A DNA stretch of 64,000 nt from NCBI RefSeq assembly GCF_048569485.1, contig NC_134353.1:532672008-532736007 (forward strand), in the 5' to 3' direction. Source of the DNA: Anomaloglossus baeobatrachus. Lineage: Eukaryota; Chordata; Amphibia; Anura; Aromobatidae. Positions within the stretch are counted from its first letter, which is position 1; each line of letters opens with the position of its first letter. The notes beneath the pieces are model-generated. The model was not told the DNA's origin. It worked only from the letters and a program-made list of their open reading frames with translations, and did not search any database. This document shows, in pieces, positions 33,669 through 44,699 of the stretch. Both the position numbers and the translations under genes were made by a program.

Positions 33669-36437
33669 TTATTCATAACCTTCTATACTGTTGCTTTCAA
33701 GAAAAGCATCCATTCCTCTTTTAAATTCATTCAGTGAGTTGGCCATCACCACTTCCCCAAGAAGAGAGTTCCAGAGTCTCACTGCTCTTATTGTACCGCC
33801 CCGCAGGCTCGTCTGCGACCGCCGAGCCGCTCGGATCCGTGCTCGTACTGCGGGTGGTGGCTCGAGCTTCTCACGGACCCGGGGGTCACGTCGCTCTGCA
33901 AGTGAGTTGGCGCTATACGCAGGGATTGGGTGTTTGATTTGCAATGACAGTTCGTGACGCCACCCACGAGTTGTGGTGATTATGGACACCACCGCTGCGG
34001 TGAAGTTGCGGGGATCCCGGGAGTGGTGTAATGGCGCAGCTAAGTGTTCACCCCTCCGTGGGTAGGGGTTGTTGGTCCCGGGGCCCGGTAGGAGAGGGCC
34101 GGGGTGCAGGGTGAAGTGTCGCGGTGCGGTGCCTGATGGCACTGGTGTACTCACTCTGACACAAGACACTGGAGTCGCTGGTAAACCAAACAGAGTGATG
34201 AACGGGGCCCGCAGCCAGCTGCAGCTTTTTCCAAATTAGGTTGGTGGTCTCCACATTTCTCCTGCACCTCTATGTAAATGTTCTGACTCCTGTGCCTAGG
34301 CACCGGTAGTCCGGTCCCCGACTGGTATTTTCCGGAGGAGCCCGTTTGCCCGCAGACGCTGGCCCTTTGGGTCTCTATGCCTTGGCGGTGGCGTTACCCG
34401 GTATGGTTGGGCTGTTGTCTTTTAAAGGAACTTGTGTGGGGTAGGTCCTTAAGTCCAGCCCGCAATCAGTTGATTTGACTCGGCCATGTCGGTTCAGGGC
34501 TTTGTACTGGCTCTGAGTACCCTGCCTGGTGCTCTGGTATCCAGTTGGCTTCCCGACACACTTCCGGCGGGCCACTACTCTGTCCCGGTCCCTTACGGTT
34601 CCACCGGTCGTATTCCCGGTCTCCTGCAGGCGGCCACCGCCGTCTGCCTCCTTGCCAATGGTGACTGGGCTCCAACCCAGCCACCGGAGTAGTCTTTGGC
34701 AGGCCTGAGCACAGGTCTGCTTCTGGACTCAACCTCCCTCCTTCACTGTCCAAACTACTGTGGACATCAACTTGAACTTGACTACTTAGGTTCCCGCCTC
34801 CAGGCCTGTCAACTCCTCGATGGGTGGAGTCAACTGCTTGGCTCCGCCCCCCCTGGTGTGGACATCAAGCCTGGAGGGTGGTGACAAAGGTTTTGGTTCG
34901 GCTGGTGTTACCTAACTGGAAGGGGGGTGTGGTGTATTATTACCTGGGAGGACCTGGATAGTCCAGGGCGTTACATTACCGTGAAGAACCCTCTTCTATG
35001 CTGATGTAGAAATTTTCTTTCCTCCAATCGAAGAGAATGCCTCCTTGTTCTTGTCACAGTCCTTTGTACAAACAGATCATGGGAGAGATCTCTATATTGC
35101 CCTCTGATATACTTGTACATATTTATTAGGTCTCGCCTAAGTCTTCTCTTTTCTAGAGTCAATAGACCTAATTTTGATAACCTTTCTGGGTATTGTAATG
35201 CACCCACTCCACTTATTATTTTAGTTGCCCACCTCTAAACCCTTTCAAGTTCAGTAATGTCTTTCTTGAGCACTGGCGCCCAAAATTGCACACAATACTC
35301 CAAGTGTGGTCTGGCGAGTGATTTGTACAGAGGGAGAATGATGTTTTCAACTCGTGCCCCCAGACCTCTTCTAATGCATCCCATCACCCTATTTGCTTTG
35401 GTGGCAGCTGCCTGACTCTGGGCACTCCAATTTAGGTTCTTATTGACTAAGATGCCTAAGTCTTTTTCCATGTCTGATTTCTCCAGCAGTTTCCCATTTA
35501 GTAAGTAATCATAGCATCTGTTTCTCCTTCCCATGTGCATAACCTTACATTTATCAGTGTTAAACCTCATTTGCCATTTTTCAGCCCAATTCTCCAATTT
35601 ACTCAAATCCATCTGTAGTTGCAAGCTATCCTCTTTTGTGTTAACTACCTTACATAGTTTTGTATCATCTGCAAGTATTGATATTTTACTCTGTAAGCCA
35701 TCCACCAAATCATTAATAAATATATTAAAAAGTAGAGGTCCCAGTACAGACCCCTGTGGTACCCCACTAGTAACCCTGGCCCAATCTGAGAATGCACCAT
35801 TAATAACCACTCTTTGTTTTCTATCACTAAGCCAGCTACCTACCCATCTATACACATTTTACCCGAGCTCAAGCTTTCTCATTTTACTTATCAATCTTTT
35901 ATGTGGGACAGTGTCAAATGCTTTACTAAAGTCAAGATAAATGACATCCAATGATTCTCCTTGGTCCATGTGAGAGCTTACATCCTCATAGAAGCTGATC
36001 AGGTTAGTTTGACAGCAGCAATCCTTCATAAATCCATGCTGATATGGAGTTAAACATTTATTAACATTGAGACATTCCATAATAGCATCCCTTAAAAACC
36101 CTTCAAACATTTTACCCACAACAGATGTTAAGCTTACCGGCCTACAGTTTCCAGGTTCCCTTTTAGATCCCTTTTTGAATAATGGTACCACATTTGCTAG
36201 CCGCCAATCCAGTGGAACAGACCCAGTTTCTATAGAGTCTTTAAATATAAGGAATAGAGGCCTGTCTATCACATTATTTAACTCCCTTAATACCCGAGGG
36301 TGAATGCCATCAGGGCCTGGTGATTTGTCAATTTTAATCTTACTAAGTCGGTTCTACACTTCTTCCTGGGTTAGGCAGGTCATACTTAATGGGGCATTTA
36401 CATGATCACTCTGCATTTCCCCTGGCATATGCTTTTC
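33669..36437 (-). pseudogene. CR1 ORF2 reverse transcriptase, nearly open
   Basis: Copies the LINE RNA into DNA at the target site. Visible in order on the minus strand: KIKIDKSPGPDGIHP (~36345), DWRLANVVPLFKKG (~36200), RPVSLTSVVGKMFE, YLDFSKAFDTVPHK (~35940, first catalytic Asp), SGVPQGSVLGPLLFNIFIND (~35760), LADDTKLC with the catalytic Asp pair at 35664-35669, then the thumb and C-terminal part KSLARPHLEYCVQFWAP (~35310) and RAVRLWNSLL ... NSIEGYE after the LTR. The frame from 36353 to 33669 is unshifted, with stops at 36354-36356, 35859-35861 and 35235-35237. The LTR plus its duplication adds 1,188 bases, a multiple of three. Confidence 0.85.
33792..34975 (-). mobile_element. Solo LTR inside the CR1 element
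   Basis: TGTACCGCCCCGC to CAGGGCGTTACA, with TTAT on the left and TTAC on the right; one base of the 4-bp target copy has changed. The CR1 sequence continues on both sides (GCTCTTA | CCGTGAAGAACC), which also matches the older CR1 copy near 50830. It shares CGTGACGCCACCCACGAG and CCCTCCGTGGGTAGGGG with the LTRs at 8968 and 30560. 1,184 bp. Fossil, younger than the CR1 copy. Confidence 0.85.
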
Positions 36438-36439
36438 CT

Positions 36440-36900
36440 GTGTATAAAGAAATATGTGCAATTTTAGTAACAGGAACATTGAGCTGTTTAGTGATGGTCT
36501 TATAGCCTTTACCTTTGACATGTTTTTCTATCATTTTCTTTCTAATCTCCTGAAACAAGTCTCTCCTTAGCTTTCTTTGGTCCATGTTCAGTGTTGTACA
36601 CACCATGATAACAAACAGCACAGTTACTACTTTTCACCTTTCAAATAAGCAGATTGAGTGATAGCATGTTTGCAGACATCGTTTATGATAACTACAGGAC
36701 ACATCTTAGTTTAACATGTCCCTATTGCCAAATTATTTTCAATGTATTTTAGGGGGTACCATCATTTTTGTCCAGACCATTTTCATTAGTTTCATAGTTC
36801 ATCAGTTTGATCATGAAGTGTGAGCCAAAATATATGTGGACAAATGTAGAAGTCTGATTGAGAGTTACAGAAATTATTTGTTTGAATTGATTGCTCCAGG
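36440..36900 (-). pseudogene. Tc1-like transposase N-terminus fragment
   Basis: Minus-strand residues DLFQEIRKKMIEKHVKGKGY and KTITKQLNVPVTKIAHI (36560-36440) match the first helix-turn-helix of Tc1 transposases, which binds the terminal repeats. The text GGGGGTACCATCATTTTTGT near 36752 has the look of its 5' flank. Only the N-terminal end survives, cut where it meets the CR1 element. Confidence 0.65.
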
Positions 36901-36912
36901 AGCTTGTACATA

Positions 36913-37002
36913 ACAGGAGCAATTGTGACCAGACCTGTGAGCTCATCATTTATCAAGTCAGATAAATGATGAGCTCACAGGTCTGGTCACAATTGCTCCT
37001 GT
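36913..37002. repeat. Perfect 42-bp hairpin with a 6-base loop
   Basis: 36913-36954 and 36961-37002 are exact inverted copies (42 of 42) with loop AAGTCA. The stem starts ACAGGAGCAATTGTGACC. No flanking TA or TTAA duplication was found. Confidence 0.9.
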
Positions 37003-37458
37003 GATAAAAATAAACAGGCTCATACAAACAGCTGAGAGTTCCTGCAGTGTCGTCACAAGTTTATTTACTAGAGATGAGCAAATAAATTTGAGGGAAATTG
37101 AATTATACTACAATTTTAAAAAAAATCTGAATTCACATAGGTGCCGTTTTTTTGTAATTCATTTCTGCATGGATTCAGCAGTACGGCAGCAGCTGACCCC
37201 CATTTTTCTTAACGATGAAGGGCTATCAGAAAGTTAAAAAAATTTAAAAAATTCCTGTTACTCACCTTACCGTTCAGCTCTCTGGCTTCTCCGCTACTCC
37301 CCACCACCCAACTACTCCTCACCACATCATCTGATCTCCCAATGAACCCACTGCAGTCCCTGGACCTCTCCCGCTGAGTCAGAATTTCTGAATTTCATGA
37401 GGTTGAGAAAATTCTGTCTGTGAGTATGGAAGGTCAAGATACACAGTGGTTTTATAAC
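37003..37458. mobile_element. Left part of an older hAT-like repeat
   Basis: TAGAGATGAGCAAATAAATT at about 37069 is a hAT-like left end of the same type as those at 37467 and 52229. What follows is AT-rich, then CT-rich with CCACCACCC, without coding content. The hAT element at 37467-44110 seems to be inserted into it, with the rest continuing after 44118. Confidence 0.4.
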
Positions 37459-37466
37459 ATCGTGAC

Positions 37467-37585
37467 TAGTGTTGAGTGAGTATGCTTGTCACTACTCGGT
37501 ACTCGCACGAGTATCACTGTACTCGGGCTACTCGGCGGGCACCGAGTAATCTCGCGATACTCGTGCTGTACTCGTGGTCTTCATC
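37467..37585. repeat. Left hAT end with subterminal ACTCG motifs
   Basis: After the 16-bp terminal repeat, ACTCG or CGAGT occurs about ten times in 120 bases (CTACTCGGTACTCGCACGAG and on). Dense short subterminal motifs bind hAT transposases in known elements. The right end, 43990-44110, has the same feature. Confidence 0.75.
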
Positions 37586-37847
37586 CCTGCATGTTGGCGC
37601 TCTTTTGAGAGCCAGCCCTCATGCAGGGATTGGCTGGCAGACCACTGCAATGCCACAGCCCTGTTAGTTGTGGAATTGCAGTGATTGGCCGGCCTGCACA
37701 GCGTGACCGAGCCTTTATACCGGTGGGGGCGCTGTGCTCTGCACACAGCCATCCAGATAGTCAGTGCAGGGAAAGTGTTGCTGCTTCAGGGAAAGGTTTG
37801 CGGCCCTTTATAGTTATTTCCGTAGCAGGGCTGCAAACAGTGTGACC

Positions 37848-38062
37848 AGAAGTCCTTCTCAGGACTATTGTAGTTGTATACAGGCAGGCAGGGTATAGCC
37901 AGGTCGGAGTACAGGAGCAGAGTCCTTCTCAGGACTATTGTTGCTGTATACAGGCAGGGCAGGCAGGGTATAGCCAGGTCAGAATACAGGCTAGTGACCA
38001 GAAGAGTCCTTCTCAGGACTATTGTAGCTGTATACAGGCAGGCAGGCAGGGTATATAGCCAT
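37848..38062. repeat. ~72-bp tandem repeat, three copies
   Basis: The phrase AGTCCTTCTCAGGACTATTG recurs at about 37850, 37920 and 38006, each followed by TATACAGGCAGGCAGGGTAT. Copy spacing varies because of short GGCA runs. Confidence 0.75.
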
Positions 38063-38127
38063 TCCTAGTGGTGACCGTATAACAGCCTTCATCATATCTG
38101 GGGCTGGTGTACACAGTCTAAAACAGT

Positions 38128-39066
38128 CCTGATAGTGTCAGACTTCTCAGTAATTGTCGCTCCTAAAAACCTGTTAGGTTCTTAGTGCGTCCGTGCTTGC
38201 ATTTAAAAACCGCACGTGTGTGCCTGTCGGTGGCAGCGTACAGGTGCACTTGTGTGCGTTTTGCACAAACTAGTATATAACGCACAAGTCTAGTGAATAA
38301 TACACGTCAGTCAGCAGTGCCTGATAGTGTCAAACTTCTCAGTAATTGTCGCTCCTAAAAACCTGTTAGGTTCTTAGTGCGTCCGTGCTTGCATTTAAAA
38401 ACCGCACGTGTGTGCCTGTCGGTGGCAGCGTACAGGTGCACTTGTGTGCGTTTTGCACAAACTAGTATATAACGCACAAGTCTAGTGAATAATACACGTC
38501 AGTCAGCAGTGTCTGATAGTGTCAAACTTCTCAGTAATTGTCGCTCCTAAAAACCTGTTAGGTTCTTAGTGCGTCCGTGCTTGCATTTAAAAACCGCACT
38601 TGTGTGCTTGTCAGTGGCAGCGTACAGGTACACGTTTTGCACAAACTAGTATATAACGCCCAAGTCTAGTGAATAATACACGTCAGTCAGCAGTGCCTGA
38701 TAGTGTCAAACTTCTCAGTAATTGTCGCTCCTAAAAACCTGTTAGGTTCTTAGTGCGTCCGTGCTTGCATTTAAAAACCGCACGTGTGTGCCTGTCGGTG
38801 GCAGCGTACAGGTACACGTTTTGCACAAACTAGTATATAACGCACAAGTCTAGTGAATAATACACGTCAGTCAGCAGTGTCTGATAGTGTCAAACTTCTC
38901 AGTAATTGTCGCTCCTAAAAACCTGTTAGGTTCTTAGTGCGTCCGTGCTTGCATTTAAAAACCGCACGTGTGTGCCTGTCGGTGGCAGCGTACAGGTGCA
39001 CTTGTGTGCGTTTTGCACAAACTTGGATATAACGCACAAGTCTAGTGAATACACGTCAGCACAGCA
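38128..39066. repeat. 184-192-bp tandem repeat, five copies
   Basis: Copies start at 38128, 38320, 38512, 38696 and 38880 (spacings 192, 192, 184, 184). Each begins CTGATAGTGTCA and contains AATTGTCGCTCCTAAAAACC, CGCACGTGTGTGCCTG and TAGTATATAACGCACAAG. They are nearly identical, so they expanded recently. The last copy runs to the transposase start. GTATATAA in each copy could act as a TATA-like element, giving a row of promoters; that is inference. Confidence 0.88.
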
Positions 39067-39073
39067 TTGCAAA

Positions 39074-42000
39074 ATGCGCAAGGGCGTTGGCAACGAACAA
39101 GGAAGTGGACGTGATGGTGGTGCAGGCAGAGGCCGAGGTCGTGGTCAAGCTCTAATTTCGCCACAACAAAGGGCCACATCTACTCACTCGCACATCCTGT
39201 CCCAAATTCTTGGGGACCGCAGCAGTACACCGCTCTTGAACCAAGACCAGTGTCAACAGGTTGTTAGTTGGATAGCGGATAATGCTTCCCGTCAGATTGG
39301 CACCACCACAAACACTCTGTCTTCCACACGGTCAAGTGTCAGTAGCCGTGATACTGCACCGCACATTTCAGAACTTGATCCTCCTTCCTACCACAAGGCT
39401 GAGTACACGTCCACGGACATTACTGATCCCACACTTGGACACTCGGAAGAGCTGTTCACGTTTCCATTCGCACATTCTGGCCTCTCGCCAGCTCCTGTTG
39501 AAGTGGGTCATGAGGAGATCGTATGTACAGATGCCCAAATATTTGAGCAGCCACGTTCTCACGAAGTTGGCAATGTGTCTCAACAAGGGGTGGACGATGA
39601 TGAGACACAATTGTCAGGAAGTGAGGAGGAGGAGCAGGGTGCGGAAGAGGAAGACGACGTGGTGGATGATCCAGTAACTGACCCAACCTGGCAGGAGGAT
39701 ATGCAGAGCGAGGACAGCAGTGCACAGGGGGAGGGAGGCGTAGCATCCCAACAGGCAGTAAGAAGCAGGGTGGTGGCCCCAGGCAGAAGTCAGGCAACCG
39801 TTCCCCGGAACAACAACACGACACAAGGTGCCTGTACAAATGTTAGGTCTTCCCGAGTCTGGCAGTTTTTTAAGTTGGCTCCAGATGATTCTAAAAAGGC
39901 CATTTGCAACACCTGCCGTGCCAGCATCAGCAGGGGTACCAAAACTAGCAGCCTGACCACCACCGGCATGATCAGGCACATGTCAGCCAAGCACCCGACT
40001 TTGTGGGAGGTACAACAGAGTCGAGGAGCAGTGCTTGCTGATGTCACTGCTACGTCTTCGCTTGTTGTGCATGCGAGCCAATCCCCTGTCCATGCTGCCT
40101 GCGAACAAGCCTCCTCCGGCCCTGCACCTGCAGTTGCCTACGCAGAAATAACACCATCATCAAGCACGTCCTTGTCCCAGCGCAGCGTCCAGTTATTCAT
40201 TCAGCAAACCTTTGAACGCAGGCGCAAATACACTGCCAACGCCCCACATGCCACAGTTCTAAATGCTAACATTTCGCGACTGCTTGCGCTGGAAATGTTG
40301 CCTTTTAGGCTGGTGGAGACAGAAACATTCCGCGACCTGATGGCGGCAGCTGTCCCACGTTACTCGGTCCCCAGCCACCACTATTTCTCCCGGTGTGCCG
40401 TCCCCGCATTGCAAAACCACGTGTCACAAAACATCACACGTGCCCTGAACAACGCTGTTTCAGCCAAAGTCCACCTAACCACAGACACGTGGACAAGTAC
40501 TTGTGGGCAAGGCCGCTACATCTCGTTGACGGCACACTGGGTTAATATTGTGGAAGCTGGGACCCAGTCTGAGCGAGGGACGGAACACGTCCTTCCCACA
40601 CCAAGGTTTGCAGGCCCTACCTCAGTCAGGGTTTCACCCACACTCTACCGCTCCGGAATGTCATGCTCCTCAGCCTCATCCTCCTCCTGCGCATCCTCAT
40701 CCACTTTACCCTCCACACCAGTCCCAAGCTGGAAACACTGCAGCACTGCCTCGGCGAAGCGGCAGCAGGCTGTGCTGAAGCTAATCTGCATAGGTGACAA
40801 ACCCCACAATGCAGAAGAGGTGTGGACAGCTCTGAAACAGCAGGCAGATCACTGGCTCACACCTCTGAACCTAAAGCCAGGAAAGGTCGTGTGTGACAAT
40901 GGCCGGAACCTGGTGGCAGCTTTGAGGCGAGGCCAGCTGACACATGTTCCATGCGTGGCCCATGTGCTCAACCTCGTGGTTCAGCGGTTTCTAAAGTCAT
41001 ACCCAGAGCTGTCTGATCTGCTGGTAAAAGTTCACCGCCTGTCTGCACATTTTCAAAAGTCACCTACTGCTTCAGCCGGCCTTGCCGGCTTTCAGCGCCG
41101 TTTGCATCTTCCGGCTCACAGAGTGGTGTGTGATGTCCCCACGCGTTGGAATTCAACTCTGCACATGTTGGTCAGGATATGTGAGCAGAAGAGGGCAGTT
41201 GTTGAGTACCTGCATCACCTAAGCCGTCGGGAAATGGGTCAAACTCCACACATAACACCTGAGGAGTGGAGATGGATGTCCGACCTATGTACCATCCTCC
41301 AAAACTTTGAGGAGTCCACCAAGATGGTGAGTGGGGATGACGCCATTATTAGCGTCACCATACCGCTTCTATGCCTTCTAAAACGGTCTCTGCTCAAAAA
41401 CAAACATGATGCATTGCAGGCGGAGCACGATGAGTTGGAGCAAGAAACAGTAGTGGGTGTGGGTGATAACACACAGCCGAGCCTCGTCTCATCACAACGT
41501 GCAGTGGAGGACTATGACGAGGAGGAGTATGAAGACATGGAGCAACTCTCCGGCCAAATTGAGGATATGACATGCACACCAGTCATATCCTCGGTTCAGC
41601 GTGGCTGGCCAGAGGACAGGGTAGATGAGGAGGAGGAGGAGGAGGACAGCATGTTCAGTCATCGTGTTGGTCAGGATACTGAAGTACTGGCTGTTAAGAG
41701 TCTGGCACACATGGCTGACTTTATTGGTAACACTGTGAGACCCACGCTACAAGGAGAACTTTATGTCTCTTTTTCCTGAGGCGGAGAGGTCAGCCAAAAT
41801 GCAGCAGTTCCGGAAGGCCATAGTCACGGAAGTAGGCAAAGCATTCCCCTCACAAAACGCTAGCGGCATAGGTCAGGAATCAGTGGACAACCAAGGCGTA
41901 CAGCCGAGAGGGGCACAAGTCCAATCCGCCAGAGGTAGGGGAACAGTCTTTAAGATGTGGGACAGTTTTCTCAGCCCCTCACGTACCACAGCCCCTGAGG

Positions 42001-42341
42001 TGCGGGGTAGTGCCACAAGAAATCCTATGTTTGCCCAGATGCTCAAGGAGTACCTTGCAGATCGAACAACTGTACTCCGACATTCCTCTGTGCCTTACAA
42101 TTATTGGGTATCCAAGCTGGACACGTGGCATGAATTGGCTCTCTACGCCTTGGATGTCCTGGCCTGCCCTGCCGCTAGCGTTTTGTCAGAGCGTGTTTTT
42201 AGTGCCGCAGGTGGAATCATTACAGATAAACGCACCCGCCTGTCAACTGAAAATGCTGACAGGCTGACTCTGATCAAGATGAACAAGGAATGGATTGGGC
42301 CAGACTTCACCACACCACCAGCAAATGAGAGTGGAATTTAA
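39074..42341 (+). pseudogene. hAT transposase with BED zinc finger, one frame change
   Basis: Cuts and joins the ends of the element. Start chosen at MRKGVGNEQGSGRDG (39074), because the open frame upstream (from 38945) is repeat DNA. After an acidic disordered stretch (~residues 150-240), a BED finger at residues ~260-308 shows CNTC and HMSAKH as zinc ligands and an aromatic WQFFKL. The RNase H-like core has TTDTWTS (Asp at ~40484) and VVCDNGRNLV (Asp at ~40896), then HVPCVAHVLNLVVQ and VPTRWNSTLHML. The frame ends at 41779, but frame +3 takes over from 41763 and gives the C-terminal hAT dimerisation domain (SERVFSAAGGIITDKRTRLS at ~42190). So one small indel within 41763-41779, or less likely an intron, splits an otherwise open gene of ~1,089 codons. 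Confidence 0.9.
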
Positions 42342-42555
42342 AGTTTGTAACGGGAATTTGCCATGCACCTTCACTCACCCATGGGTACACACTTCTGGAC
42401 TTTGGATAATCGCTGGACTACTCCTCCTTCTCCTCATGCGCCACCATGATGACCGTTACAATAGTTAGGCCGTTGTTTCAGGTATACCCCCAGTGGTAAA
42501 TTTTTTTGCCCATTCTTTCAGAATGGACATTACAACGACAGGAGACCCGCTCCTT

Positions 42556-43690
42556 TGCAATGGGAACAATGTTTTGAGGCCCTCATGCACATCTCTATCC
42601 AGGGACAATGTGGAGCCTCCCAATTTTTGGCTGCCCTGCCAAAGGGCTATACTACAATAGACCCACTTCCTTACAATGGGCACTTCAGGTTTACAGGCCC
42701 TCATGCATGTCTCTATCCAGGGACAATGTGGAGCCTCCCAATTTTTGGCTGTCCTGCCAAAGGGCTATACTACAATAGACCCACTTCCTTACAATGGGCA
42801 CTTCAGGTTTACAGGCCCTCATGCATGTCTCTATCCAGGGACAATGTGGAGCCTCCCAATTTTTGGCTGTCCTGCCAAAGGGCTATACTACAATAGACCC
42901 ACTTCCTTACAATGGGCACTTCAAGTTTACAGGCCCTCATACATGTCTCTATCCAGGGACAATGTGGAGCCTCCCAATTTTTGGCTGTCCTGCCAAAGGG
43001 CTATACTACAATAGACCCACTTCCTTTCAATGGGCACTTCAGGTTTACAGGCCCTCATGCATGTCTCTATCCAGAGACAATGTGGAGCCTCCCAATTTTT
43101 GGCCGTCCTGCCAAAGGGCTATACTACAATAGACCCACTTCCTTACAATGGGCACTTCAGGTTTACAGGCCCTCATGCATGTCTCTATCCAGGGACAATG
43201 TGGAGCCTCCCAATTTTTGGCTGTCCTGCCAAAGGGCTATACTACAATAGACCCACTTCCTTACAATGGGCACTTCAGGTTTACAGGCCCTCATGCACGT
43301 CTCTATCCAGGGACAATGTGGAGCCTCCCAATTTTTGGCTGTCCTGCCAAAGGGCTATACTACAATAGACCCACTTCCTTACAATGGGCACTTCAGGTTT
43401 ACAGGCCCTCATGCACGTCTCTATCCAGGGACAATGTGGAGCCTCCCAATTTTTGGCTGTCCTGCCAAAGGGCTATACTACAATAGAGCCACTTCCTTAC
43501 AATGGGCACTTCAGGTTTACAGGCCCTCATGCACGTCTGTATGCAGGGGCATTGGTGAACCTCACAATTTTGGACTGCCCTGGCAAAGGAAAATACTACA
43601 AAGACTCACTTCCTCAAAATGGGCACATTAGACTCAAGAGGCCTTCATGTACGTTTCTTCTCAGGGACATCGGAGTGCCACACAATGTTT
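42556..43690. repeat. 118-bp tandem repeat, nine to ten copies
   Basis: GGCCCTCATGCATGTCTCTA recurs every 118 bases from about 42578 to 43523, with a decayed copy near 43641. Most copies differ at one to three bases; the first and last are most diverged, as in arrays that homogenise from the middle. 118 is not a multiple of three and the unit lacks stops along one path, so staggered 112-residue frames appear; these are not genes. Confidence 0.92.
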
Positions 43691-43989
43691 TCACGTAAAA
43701 TCTTTCATGTAATCTCCAAAAGTAACATACACCAGCTCTATCTCACTATTGGGTATGTGCCCTTAACATTTCCGCCATGAAAATTCATTTTGGTGTCATT
43801 TTTGAAGGTTTTCTGGTGAGTCCGTAAAATTGGCGTAAAACGCGGACAAAATTGTTCACAGCTGTGACTTTTGAGTGATAAATGCATCAATGGGTCTTCC
43901 CCATGCTGTTGCCATGTCATTTGAGCACTCTTCTGACACTTTTGTGACATTTTTAGGGTTTCTACATGCTGCCGGGGGTCATTTCATAA

Positions 43990-44110
43990 AAATACTCGGG
44001 TCTCCCATAGGATAACATTGGGCTCGGTGCTCGGGCCGAGTACACGAGTATCTTGGGATGCTCGGCCCGAGCCTCGAGCACCCGAGCTTTTTAGTACTCG
44101 CTCATCACTA
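43990..44110. repeat. Right hAT end with subterminal ACTCG motifs
   Basis: Contains TACTCGGG, GGCTCGGTGCTCGGGCCGAG, ACACGAGTATC, GCTCGGCCCGAGCC and TACTCGCTCATCACTA. The mirror feature of 37467-37585. Confidence 0.75.
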
Positions 44111-44118
44111 ATCGTGAC

Positions 44119-44698
44119 CTTTTGCCCAGGACATTCTCAAGCCCAATGAAAGCTGGAAGTCCTGAATCAGCATAAGAGGACTGGGGATTCCAGTACGAAT
44201 GGCAGGAGATCAAAGATGCGTTGAGGACCAGATGCATGAGAGTAAGTAGCGGAGGGGCCAGTGAGGTGAGCAGTAAGATGAGTATAAGGTTGTTTTTTTA
44301 CAGATCATAATAAGGGACATTCTAGTAATAATATTATACACCCCAGAGCATAAAAGGGGCATTAAATTTACAGAGAATAACGTTTCCTCTATTTGAATTT
44401 CCTGTTAAAAAAATATGCAAACAGGTATAGTAAAATTGCTACTATATTTTCTCCCCTGGCCAGAAGCTGTGTATGTGCGACCATGAGCTGCAGAGGCTCT
44501 CCATGGTCGGACATAGAAAATAACACCATACATAGCAGGGGTACATTTATAAGATTGTCTCAGCACGTGAACATTTTTTCAACACATCCAAATGGGAACT
44601 TATTATTATTTAAAGATCTATTGTTACTGATTGTTGTGGGGTTTTTCTTTGATGAAGAAGTCAGATGACTTACAAATGCACTGAAAATAAACCACATT
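44119..44698. other. No gene recognised; likely right part of an older repeat
   Basis: The first ~180 bases may be the continuation of the hAT-like repeat starting at 37069. The remainder is AT-rich without recognisable features. Confidence 0.35.
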
Positions 44699-44699
44699 T

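Larger units (their letters stand above)
33467..36437 (-). mobile_element. CR1-like LINE, 5'-truncated, split by a solo LTR
   Basis: A minus-strand CR1-type non-LTR retrotransposon. The reverse transcriptase and C-terminal part of ORF2 occupy 36437-34976, and after the LTR insertion the last ~39 codons and 3' end follow at 33787-33467. 5' truncation is normal for LINEs. The sequence next to 36437 is a Tc1-like fragment. The 3' limit near 33467 is approximate; the text there is AATAAAAAAAAGA on the minus strand. Confidence 0.85.
37467..44110 (+). mobile_element. Complete hAT transposon, 6.6 kb
   Basis: Inverted ends TAGTGTTGAGTGAGTA (37467) and, in reverse complement, TAGTGATGAGCGAGTA (44110) match at 14 of 16 bases. 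They are flanked by an exact 8-bp duplication ATCGTGAC at 37459-37466 and 44111-44118, which fits the nTnnnnAn target pattern of Ac-type hAT elements. Order inside: left subterminal ACTCG-rich repeats, ~72-bp repeats, five ~190-bp repeats, transposase gene, 118-bp repeats, right subterminal ACTCG-rich repeats. The intact target copy and nearly open gene point to a young insertion. Confidence 0.93.

Noticed and set aside
33669-34169. 166-residue frame on the minus strand
   Set aside because: It runs across the LTR edge into the CR1 end, so it is a chance join of two elements.
36913-37002. MicroRNA gene
   Set aside because: A perfect 42-bp stem with a 6-base loop is unlike a normal pre-microRNA, and nothing shows expression.
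38945-39073. Upstream Met as start of the hAT transposase
   Set aside because: These 43 codons lie in the fifth copy of the 190-bp repeat. The Met at 39074 follows the repeat end and opens a Gly/Arg-rich N-terminus.
42555-43698. A row of overlapping 104-121-residue frames
   Set aside because: They are the same 118-bp repeat read in successive frames. None has a domain.
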